This document shows, one piece after another, positions 1 to 5,999 of a DNA stretch of 6,141 nucleotides. The notes beneath the pieces were generated by a model, which saw only the letters and a list, made by a program, of their open reading frames with translations, was not told the DNA's origin and did not search any database. Both the position numbers and the translations under genes were made by a program. Numbering within the stretch: the first letter of the stretch is position 1; each line of letters begins with the position of its first letter. Origin of the DNA: Cellvibrionales bacterium UBA5860 (GTDB lineage: Bacteria; Pseudomonadota; Gammaproteobacteria; Pseudomonadales; Porticoccaceae); NCBI GenBank assembly GCA_002431545.1, contig DJFY01000079.1, forward strand, positions 1 to 6,141, given 5' to 3'.

Positions 1-846
1 GGCACGGCCGAGCAAAAGGCCAGGTACCTGCCTGGGCTATGCTCCGGAGAGCACATCGGCGCGCTCGCCATGAGTGAACCCGGTGCCGGCTCCGACGTGG
101 TCAGCATGAAGCTGCGCGCCGAAAAAAGGGGCGATCACTACATCCTCAACGGCAACAAAATGTGGATCACCAACGGCCCCGACGCCGACACTTACGTGAT
201 CTATGCCAAGACACGCCCGGACGCGGGATCGAAAGGCATTACCGCCTTTATCGTCGAGCGGGACAGTCCCGGCTTCAGCCGCGCACAAAAGCTCGACAAG
301 CTCGGTATGCGCGGCTCAAACACCGGCGAACTGGTCTTCGAGGATTGTGAAGTACCCGAGGAAAATGTACTGGGCGCGGTCGACAAGGGCGTTCGCGTGC
401 TCATGTCAGGTCTGGATTACGAGCGCACGGTGCTGTCGGGAGGGCCGGTGGGACTGATGCAGGCTTGCCTGGATATCGTCCTGCCCTACCTGCACGAGCG
501 CAAACAATTCGACCAGCCTATCGGCGAATTCCAGTTGATGCAGGGTAAATTGGCGGACATGTATGTCGACATCAACACGTCCCGCGCCTATCTCTATGCC
601 GTCGCAGCGGCCTGCGATCGTGGCGAGGATTCCCGTAAAGATGCCGCCGCAGTTATTCTCTACACGGCGGAAAGAGCCACTCAAATGGCGCTGCAGGCTA
701 TCCAGAGTCTGGGTGGCAACGGTTATATCAACGAGTACCCGACCGGCCGCATTCTTCGCGATGCCAAGCTCTACGAGATTGGCGCCGGCACTTCGGAAAT
801 TCGCCGCATGTTGGTGGGGCGGGAACTGTTCAGCGAAACCCGGTAG
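1..846 (+). CDS. liuA: Isovaleryl-CoA dehydrogenase, C-terminal part (5' end outside window)
   Basis: This is an FAD-dependent acyl-CoA dehydrogenase that oxidises isovaleryl-CoA to 3-methylcrotonyl-CoA in leucine and isovalerate breakdown, passing electrons to electron-transfer flavoprotein. The frame is open from base 1, so the visible 281 residues lack roughly the first quarter of a family protein of about 390 residues. The ATG at 70 is internal: residues before it (GTAEQKARYLPGL) already match the family. Visible signatures are AMSEPGAGSDV (residues 23-33) and WITNGPDA (55-62) of the flavin-contacting middle domain, then a C-terminal helical domain ending in YEIGAGTSEIRRM (258-270). Glu141 (bases 421-423), in SGLDYER, sits where isovaleryl-CoA dehydrogenases carry their catalytic base (Glu254 in the human enzyme). 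In most other acyl-CoA dehydrogenases the base lies near the C-terminus, so this placement supports the isovaleryl assignment. Similarity to human IVD, as I remember it, is high throughout. The next gene starts 94 bases downstream. Confidence 0.93.
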   Translation, partial: GTAEQKARYLPGLCSGEHIGALAMSEPGAGSDVVSMKLRAEKRGDHYILNGNKMWITNGPDADTYVIYAKTRPDAGSKGITAFIVERDSPGFSRAQKLDKLGMRGSNTGELVFEDCEVPEENVLGAVDKGVRVLMSGLDYERTVLSGGPVGLMQACLDIVLPYLHERKQFDQPIGEFQLMQGKLADMYVDINTSRAYLYAVAAACDRGEDSRKDAAAVILYTAERATQMALQAIQSLGGNGYINEYPTGRILRDAKLYEIGAGTSEIRRMLVGRELFSETR

Positions 847-908
847 CCCGCGCCGGCCTTAGTCCGCATAATAATCGGCACACAGCGACGGCAAGCAAGT
901 TTAACAGT

Positions 909-914
909 TATAAA
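909..914 (+). promoter_or_regulatory. Possible -10 element upstream of the SDR gene
   Basis: The 94-base gap between the dehydrogenase and the SDR gene contains an AT-rich patch with TATAAA, unusual against the GC-rich surroundings. It lies 26 bases before the SDR start, which would give a leader of about 20 bases carrying the ribosome binding site. I see no convincing -35 element at the right distance, so this could be chance or an activator-dependent promoter. The rest of the gap shows no clear hairpin or terminator. Confidence 0.25.
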
Positions 915-940
915 AAGCGTCTCTCGCACAGGGGTAAGCC

Positions 941-1834
941 ATGCCATATTCTTCCGTTCTAAAACCGGGTCTGTTCAAGGGCAAAACCATGCTTGTCACC
1001 GGTGCCGGTAGCGGTTTCGGTCGCTGTATCGCCCACGAGCTCGCCGCCCTCGGCGCCAACGTCCTGATGATGGGCCGCACCGAGGAGAAACTGGCAACCG
1101 TAAAAGCCGAGATAGAGCAGGATAATCCCGGCGCTACCTGCGACTACGGCTGCGCCGATATTCGCGACGCGGAGGCGGTGGAGCCGGTGGTCAAACGCTT
1201 TCTTGCCGACCACGGCACCATCCACGGCCTGGTCAACAACGCCGGCGGCCAGTTTCCCGCCGATCTGGAAAACATTACGCCAAACGGCTTTCTCGCTGTG
1301 GTGCGCACCAACCTGCTGGGTGGGTTTATCGTTGCCAAATCTGTCTTCCTAAACTGCATGAAGGAACATGGCGGCAGCATTATCAATATCACGGCCGACA
1401 ACTTTGGCGGCATGCCACGCATGGCCCACTCGGGCGCCGCCCGCGCCGGCATGGAAAACCTGACCCAGACCATGGCCGTTGAATGGGCCTATGCGGGGGT
1501 TCGTGTCAATGCGGTCGCACCCGGTTATCTCGCATCTTCCGGCCTCGACACATACGAAGACCCGGAAATGCTGGAATGTATTCCCAGATTTCCCGAATCG
1601 GTACCGCTGAATCGGGTAGGCACGGAATCCGAAGTCAGTTCGGTCGTGTGTTTCCTGCTAAGCGAGGGCGCCAGTTACATTAACGGCGCCACCCTGCGCG
1701 TCGACGGCGGCAGCTCTCTCTGTCTCTCCTCGCCACTGGGCCGCAAGATCAAGCGAGCTCAGCGCAACAACGAGGCCTACAACGGATTTCACCGCGCTAC
1801 TTTTCCGAAAATCCTGCAACAGCAGCCGAAATAG
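941..1834 (+). CDS. SDR-family oxidoreductase, trans-2-enoyl-CoA reductase (PECR)-like / AtuG-like
   Basis: This is a 297-residue NAD(P)-dependent short-chain dehydrogenase/reductase. The start is supported by AGGGG at 930-934, six bases before the ATG, and by a family-typical N-terminus (MPYSSVLKPGLF). The Rossmann fold shows the cofactor loop TGAGSGFG (residues 20-27), Arg46 after the second strand (suggesting NADPH), Asp73-Ile74, NNAGGQF (99-105), Asn124, and PG then RVDGG near the end. The usual catalytic Tyr-x-x-x-Lys is replaced: Ser164 and Arg168 lie in HSGAARAG (163-170), and Thr151 sits at the usual Ser position. From memory, mammalian peroxisomal trans-2-enoyl-CoA reductase has the same HSGAARAG block and a similar NNGGGQF and MKEHGGSI. 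I also recall close bacterial relatives annotated as citronellol/citronellal dehydrogenase (AtuG). A tail of about 35 residues (SPLGRKIK to QQQPK) follows the fold. Placement between two acyl-CoA enzymes suggests an enoyl-CoA or related CoA-ester substrate; the exact reaction is inferred. Confidence 0.85.
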   Translation: MPYSSVLKPGLFKGKTMLVTGAGSGFGRCIAHELAALGANVLMMGRTEEKLATVKAEIEQDNPGATCDYGCADIRDAEAVEPVVKRFLADHGTIHGLVNNAGGQFPADLENITPNGFLAVVRTNLLGGFIVAKSVFLNCMKEHGGSIINITADNFGGMPRMAHSGAARAGMENLTQTMAVEWAYAGVRVNAVAPGYLASSGLDTYEDPEMLECIPRFPESVPLNRVGTESEVSSVVCFLLSEGASYINGATLRVDGGSSLCLSSPLGRKIKRAQRNNEAYNGFHRATFPKILQQQPK

Positions 1835-1845
1835 GCGACCGCTTT

Positions 1846-3453
1846 ATGTCCGCTCTCAAGTCGAAAGTTAATACGCGTTCCGAGGAATTTGCCGACAACT
1901 CGGCCCACATGCAGGGCCTGGTCGACGACCTCAATGCAAAAGTTGCGCAGATCAAACTTGGCGGCGATGAAAAATCCCGCCAGCGCCACGTCGCCCGGGG
2001 CAAGTTGCTGCCCCGCGACCGCCTGAAGTACCTGCTCGATCCCGGATCGCCGTTTCTGGAATTGAGCCTGTTTGCCGCCTGGGAATGCTATGACGACTAT
2101 ATTCCCGCCGCCAGCATGATCACTGGCGTCGGCCGTGTATCCGGTCAGGAGTGCATGGTGATCGTCAACGATGCCACTGTAAAAGGCGGCACCTATTATC
2201 CTCTGACGGCAACTAAACAGGTGCGCGCCCAGACCGTCGCCGAGGAAAACCATCTACCCTGTATCTATCTGGTGGATTCAGGCGGCGCCTTTTTGCCCAT
2301 GCAGGCAGAAGTGTTTCCCGATCGTCTGCACTTTGGACGCAGCTTCTACAACGAAGCCGTGATGTCGTCGAAAGGCATTCCTCAAATCGCCGTGGTCATG
2401 GGCTCGTGTACCGCCGGGGGTGCCTACGTACCCGCCATGGCCGACCAATCCATCATCGTCAAACAACAGGGCACTATTTTCCTCGGCGGGCCGCCGCTGG
2501 TGAAGGCTGCTACCGGCGAGGTGGTGAGTGCGGAAGAGCTGGGCGGCGCCGACGTGCACTGCCGAACCTCCGGCGTCACCGACCACTACGCGCAGAACGA
2601 CCACCACGCCTTGCAGCTCGCGCGTCAGGCAGTTGCCCGGCTGAACCGGGTCAAACCCCGACAACTCGATATTCGACCGCCGGTCGAGCCACTCTACGAT
2701 GCCAGAGAAATCTACGGTGTGGTACCGAAGGACACCAAGCAACCCTACGATGTCCGCGAAGTTATCGCCCGTATCGTCGACGGCTCGGAATTCGACGAGT
2801 TCAAGGCCCTGTTCGGCCCGACGCTGGTGTGCGGATTCGCCCGCATCCACGGCTACCCGGTAGGTATTCTGGGTAACAATGGCATATTGTTCGGCGAGTC
2901 AGCGCAAAAGGGCGCTCACTTTATTGAACTCTGCGCGCAACGCAAGATACCGCTGGTTTTCCTGCAAAACATTACCGGATTTATGGTCGGCAAGGAGTAT
3001 GAAGCCGGCGGTATCGCCAAACACGGGGCCAAAATGGTTACCGCTGTCGCTTGCGCGCAGGTCCCCAAATTCACGATCATCATTGGCGGCTCGTTCGGCG
3101 CTGGCAACTACGGCATGTGTGGCCGCTCCTACGACCCACGCTTTTTGTTCATGTGGCCAAACGCCCGAATTTCCGTGATGGGGGGCGAACAGGCCGCAGG
3201 GGTTCTGGCTACTGTCAAACGCGATCAGATCGAAGGCAAGGGCGGCACCTGGAGTGAAGAGGAAGAGGCCGAATTTAAAAAACCGGTAATCGACCTCTAC
3301 GAAAAACAGGGGCACCCCTACTATGCTTCTGCCCGTCTTTGGGATGACGGCATCATCGATCCCGCCGATACGCGTACGGTACTGGGTCTGTGCATCTCCG
3401 CAAGCCTCAACAAGCCCATTGAAGAAACGCGCTTTGGCGTGTTTCGCATGTGA
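1846..3453 (+). CDS. liuB: Acyl-CoA carboxylase beta subunit, 3-methylcrotonyl-CoA carboxylase type
   Basis: This is the biotin-dependent carboxyltransferase subunit, which moves the carboxyl group from carboxybiotin to the gamma carbon of 3-methylcrotonyl-CoA. Its length, 535 residues, matches my recollection of Pseudomonas LiuB. The gene starts 11 bases after the SDR stop, and AGGCGA (1833-1838), overlapping that stop, provides the ribosome binding site, so the two are probably co-translated. Two crotonase-like halves are present. The N half carries KGGTYYPLT, LVDSGGAFLP and SCTAGGAYVP (187-196). The C half carries LQNITGFMVG, GGSFGAGNYGMCGR (414-427) and WPNARISVMGGEQAAG (437-452), and the protein ends in FGVFRM. 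The glycine-rich turns form the oxyanion holes for biotin and the acyl thioester. Two places differ from LiuB and human MCCC2 as I recall them: GGAFLPMQ here versus LPRQ there, and FLGGPP (212-217) versus FLAGPP. These lie near the CoA-ester site, so geranyl-CoA or a similar substrate (AtuC-like) remains possible. The family is certain; the substrate is likely but not proved. Confidence 0.9.
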   Translation: MSALKSKVNTRSEEFADNSAHMQGLVDDLNAKVAQIKLGGDEKSRQRHVARGKLLPRDRLKYLLDPGSPFLELSLFAAWECYDDYIPAASMITGVGRVSGQECMVIVNDATVKGGTYYPLTATKQVRAQTVAEENHLPCIYLVDSGGAFLPMQAEVFPDRLHFGRSFYNEAVMSSKGIPQIAVVMGSCTAGGAYVPAMADQSIIVKQQGTIFLGGPPLVKAATGEVVSAEELGGADVHCRTSGVTDHYAQNDHHALQLARQAVARLNRVKPRQLDIRPPVEPLYDAREIYGVVPKDTKQPYDVREVIARIVDGSEFDEFKALFGPTLVCGFARIHGYPVGILGNNGILFGESAQKGAHFIELCAQRKIPLVFLQNITGFMVGKEYEAGGIAKHGAKMVTAVACAQVPKFTIIIGGSFGAGNYGMCGRSYDPRFLFMWPNARISVMGGEQAAGVLATVKRDQIEGKGGTWSEEEEAEFKKPVIDLYEKQGHPYYASARLWDDGIIDPADTRTVLGLCISASLNKPIEETRFGVFRM

Positions 3454-3489
3454 TCGCCGCACCGCAGCGAAGTCAACGGAAAACAACCT

Positions 3490-5499
3490 ATGTTCGATAA
3501 AATTCTCATCGCCAACCGCGGCGAAATCGCCTGTCGGGTCATGCGCACAGCGCGTCGGCTGGGTATCCGCACCGTCGCTGTGTATTCCGATGCCGACCGC
3601 CATGCCCTGCACGTCAGCATGGCCGACGAGGCAGTACACATAGGCCCGGCACCAGCCAAGGAATCTTATCTGGTGGCAGAGCGAATCATCGCCGCCGCAA
3701 AAAAAACCGGCGCCGGGGCGATTCACCCGGGTTATGGCTTTCTCTCAGAAAACGCTGCATTTGCCACCGCCTGCGCCGACAATAATCTGGTTTTTATCGG
3801 CCCGCCGGCGAGCGCCATCGAAGCCATGGGCTCAAAGTCGGCGGCCAAGCAGATTATGGAAAATGCTGGCGTACCCTTGGTGCCCGGCTACCACGGCGAC
3901 GACCAGAACGCTGCGACTTTAAAAAAGCATGCCGATGACATGGGCTATCCGGTACTGCTCAAAGCTACCGCCGGCGGCGGTGGCAAGGGAATGCGCCAGG
4001 TCTGGAGTAGCGACCAGTTTGAAGAAGCACTGGAAGCGGCCAAACGCGAGTCGCAGTCCAGTTTCGGCGACGATCGTATGCTGGTGGAAAAATACCTGAC
4101 CCAGCCCCGGCACGTGGAAATCCAGGTTTTTTGCGACCGGCAGGGCAACGGCGTCTATCTGTTCGAGCGCGACTGTTCAGTGCAACGCCGACATCAGAAA
4201 GTGATTGAAGAAGCCCCGGCGCCGGGTGTCAACGACACCGTGCGCACTGCCATGGGCGATGCAGCATTGCGTGCAGCGCGGGCCATTGATTATGAAGGTG
4301 CCGGCACAGTCGAGTTTCTGCTGGACACAGATGACACGTTTTACTTTATGGAGATGAACACAAGACTCCAGGTGGAACACCCTGTGACCGAGATGATAAC
4401 CGGACAGGACCTCGTAGAATGGCAATTGCGTGTCGCCGGCGGTGAAGCACTACCGATGAATCAGAACCAGTTGCAAATTAACGGCCACGCTTTCGAGGCG
4501 CGGATCTATGCCGAGGATCCAGACAATGACTTCCTGCCTGTGACCGGCACACTCAGCTACTTGCACGCACCCGACGAAAGCGCCCACGTACGCATCGACA
4601 CCGGAGTGTTACGGGGTGACGAGGTTAGCATCTACTACGATCCAATGATCGCCAAACTGATCGTCTGGGACGAAAACCGAACGCGCGCCCTGTCCCGCCT
4701 GACCCAGGCTCTGAGCGAGTACCGCATCAGCGGAATGACGACCAATGTCAACTTTCTCTACAACCTGGCCAGCACAAATGCCTTTCGCCAGGCCGAACTC
4801 GATACCGGCTTTATAGAAAAACATAACGCGGAGATATTTCACCGCAACGAAACCGATCTCGAACAACTGCTTCCACTGGCCGCACTTTTTCTGATTCAAC
4901 GGCGCCAGCAACGATCCATCGCCAACTCGCAATCGGGCGACCCCTATTCTCCCTGGGACCTGGCTAACGGCTGGAACCTCTGCGGAGCCAGCATCCACGA
5001 TTACCACCTGCTGGCCAACGGCAACGAAGTTACCCTGTTTGCCGAGGAAATTGCCCCGGATCGATACACTATCCGCACAACACCGGAAGGCGCGAGCATT
5101 GCCACCGTCGAGGGTAACCTGTCGGGTGAAATTCTGCATGCGGATGTCGACGGCCACCGTATTCGCGCCGTCGTCGCTGAGCACGACGCCACATTCAGCC
5201 TGTTCACCCAGGACAGCGCGCTGCAGTTCAGCCTTATCGAGCCCGACTGCGGTGACGCCGAAACTGATGCTGGCGGCAGCGGTCTGACCGCGCCCATGCC
5301 AGGTACTATAGTCTCCCTTTCAGTAGCGCCAGGGTCGACCGTGAAAAAGGACCAGGCCGTGGTCATCATGGAAGCCATGAAGATGGAGCACACGCTGCGC
5401 GCACCGTCCGACGGCACCGTCGAAGAATTCTACTATCAGCCCGGAGATCTCGTGGACACGGGCGCGGAACTGGTGCGCTTTAATACCGCCGAAGAATAG
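3490..5499 (+). CDS. liuD: Acyl-CoA carboxylase alpha subunit (biotin carboxylase and biotin carrier), 3-methylcrotonyl-CoA type
   Basis: This 669-residue subunit carboxylates its own biotin with ATP and bicarbonate and delivers it to the beta subunit; such enzymes form large alpha6-beta6 complexes. The start follows a weak GGAA (3478-3481), and the N-terminus (FDKILIANRGEIACRV) is where the family begins. The biotin carboxylase domain covers about 1-450. It shows the ATP-grasp glycine loop (Lys158 to Arg169, GGGGKG), Lys237 in RRHQKVIEE, Glu275, Glu288, Asn290, Arg292, Glu296 and Arg338, which match catalytic or metal-binding positions of E. coli AccC almost number for number. A linking BT-type region (about 470-590, with SPWDLANGWNL) connects to the C-terminal biotin carrier domain (about 595-665). 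There Lys631 (bases 5380-5382), in EAMKMEH, is the biotinylation site. All key residues are present, so the enzyme should be active. It lies 36 bases after the beta gene and is probably in the same transcript. The length is slightly above the roughly 655-661 I recall for LiuD and AtuF, so symbol and substrate rest on context. Confidence 0.92.
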   Translation: MFDKILIANRGEIACRVMRTARRLGIRTVAVYSDADRHALHVSMADEAVHIGPAPAKESYLVAERIIAAAKKTGAGAIHPGYGFLSENAAFATACADNNLVFIGPPASAIEAMGSKSAAKQIMENAGVPLVPGYHGDDQNAATLKKHADDMGYPVLLKATAGGGGKGMRQVWSSDQFEEALEAAKRESQSSFGDDRMLVEKYLTQPRHVEIQVFCDRQGNGVYLFERDCSVQRRHQKVIEEAPAPGVNDTVRTAMGDAALRAARAIDYEGAGTVEFLLDTDDTFYFMEMNTRLQVEHPVTEMITGQDLVEWQLRVAGGEALPMNQNQLQINGHAFEARIYAEDPDNDFLPVTGTLSYLHAPDESAHVRIDTGVLRGDEVSIYYDPMIAKLIVWDENRTRALSRLTQALSEYRISGMTTNVNFLYNLASTNAFRQAELDTGFIEKHNAEIFHRNETDLEQLLPLAALFLIQRRQQRSIANSQSGDPYSPWDLANGWNLCGASIHDYHLLANGNEVTLFAEEIAPDRYTIRTTPEGASIATVEGNLSGEILHADVDGHRIRAVVAEHDATFSLFTQDSALQFSLIEPDCGDAETDAGGSGLTAPMPGTIVSLSVAPGSTVKKDQAVVIMEAMKMEHTLRAPSDGTVEEFYYQPGDLVDTGAELVRFNTAEE

Positions 5500-5507
5500 A
5501 TACAATT

Positions 5508-5524
5508 GTGCGCCCGCGGCGCAC
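5508..5524 (+). terminator. GC-rich hairpin after the alpha subunit gene, possible weak terminator
   Basis: Nine bases after the alpha stop codon, GTGCGC (5508-5513) can pair with GCGCAC (5519-5524) around a five-base loop. The following bases (CTTGCTTACC) are not a U-tract, so this is not a standard intrinsic terminator. It may stabilise the 3' end of the message or attenuate read-through into the unrelated genes downstream. Confidence 0.3.
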
Positions 5525-5525
5525 C

Positions 5526-5553
5526 TTGCTTACCGCGCGGCAGCTACATTAAT
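5526..5553 (+). promoter_or_regulatory. Weak sigma-70-like promoter candidate for the PA2779-family gene
   Basis: TTGCTT (5526-5531) and ATTAAT (5548-5553) are separated by 16 bases, a rough fit to -35 and -10 elements (3 of 6 and 4 of 6 consensus bases). The position, between a catabolic cluster and a functionally unrelated gene, makes a promoter plausible. The match is weak and could be chance. Confidence 0.25.
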
Positions 5554-5571
5554 ACGGATCATCCACTGCCC

Positions 5572-5575
5572 GGAG
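5572..5575 (+). promoter_or_regulatory. Ribosome binding site deciding the PA2779-family start
   Basis: GGAG lies six bases before the ATG at 5582. A second in-frame ATG at 5588 would be 12 bases away, so the first is preferred. Confidence 0.6.
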
Positions 5576-5581
5576 TACACA

Positions 5582-5995
5582 ATGAGCATGAATATCTTAC
5601 GCACTTGGAAAGAACGCGCACCAAACAGGCAAAAATCTTTGGTAGCCGGTTTAATTTGCCTGCTGGCCATTTCCACATCCGCACCGCCAGCGCTGGCCGG
5701 CATGATCGGCACGCAGGAGGCATTCAACGCGAGCACTCGGACACTCCAACTGCAACGTGTCGATCGTCTACTCGATGGGTCTACCGTGCAACAACAACTT
5801 GAGCAATTCGGCCTGTCCAGCGCAGAAGCCAGTGAACGCATTCACGCGCTGAGCGATTCTGAGCTAGAAACCCTCGCAGAAAAACTCGACAGTCTACCCG
5901 CCGGCTCCGGCGCACTGGAAGTATTGGGCGCGGTTTTCCTGGTACTGATCGTGCTGGAAGTACTGGGCGTGACCAGCGTTTTCCAGAATCTCTGA
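5582..5995 (+). CDS. PA2779-family exported protein with C-terminal membrane anchor
   Basis: This 137-residue protein of unknown function resembles the small family named after Pseudomonas aeruginosa PA2779. Residues 1-39 form a signal peptide: a basic start (Arg7, Lys10, Arg12, Arg16, Lys18), a hydrophobic core LVAGLICLLAIS, and an Ala-Leu-Ala cleavage site before Gly40. The mature part begins MIGTQEAF. It has a charged helical region with QQLEQFGLSSAEASERI (71-87) and ALSDSELETLAEKLDSLPAG (89-108), matching the family pattern of paired short helices ending in LPAG. Residues 112-134 are a hydrophobic stretch ending in GVTSVF, probably a C-terminal transmembrane segment, so the protein should be held in the inner membrane with its middle in the periplasm. 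In other genomes I recall such genes lying beside a PA2778-type lipoprotein with a C39-like cysteine peptidase domain, and a lipoprotein gene does begin just downstream. No link to the acyl-CoA cluster is visible. The family call is from memory of its pattern; the function is unknown. Confidence 0.82.
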   Translation: MSMNILRTWKERAPNRQKSLVAGLICLLAISTSAPPALAGMIGTQEAFNASTRTLQLQRVDRLLDGSTVQQQLEQFGLSSAEASERIHALSDSELETLAEKLDSLPAGSGALEVLGAVFLVLIVLEVLGVTSVFQNL

Positions 5996-5999
5996 TTTT

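Noticed and set aside
70..72. ATG at 70 as the start of the dehydrogenase
   Set aside because: The frame is open upstream to base 1 and those residues match the family, so this Met is internal (the AMSEP motif).
2278..2850. Minus-strand open frame (190 codons) opposite the beta subunit
   Set aside because: It is antisense to the conserved carboxyltransferase core and has no recognisable protein family features.
3699..3716. Run of eight A followed by the palindrome CCGGCGCCGG, with A-AAA-AAA in slippery register within the alpha gene
   Set aside because: It could cause -1 slippage, but the shifted frame stops at about 3783, giving only a fragment of about 98 residues. The palindrome forms at best a three-pair stem, and the main frame is intact and conserved on both sides. 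Slippage or sequencing error is more plausible than programmed recoding.
2899..3726. Long minus-strand open frame (275 codons) opposite the beta/alpha junction
   Set aside because: It lies antisense to two well-supported conserved genes and its composition fits a shadow of GC-rich codon use. It shows no recognisable domain.
4609..5184. Minus-strand open frame (191 codons) opposite the alpha subunit
   Set aside because: It lies entirely antisense to the linker region of the carboxylase alpha gene and has no recognisable motif.
5506..5802. Plus-strand frame of 98 codons overlapping the PA2779-family gene
   Set aside because: The overlapping frame at 5582-5995 has a ribosome binding site, signal peptide, family pattern and membrane anchor. 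This one has none of these.
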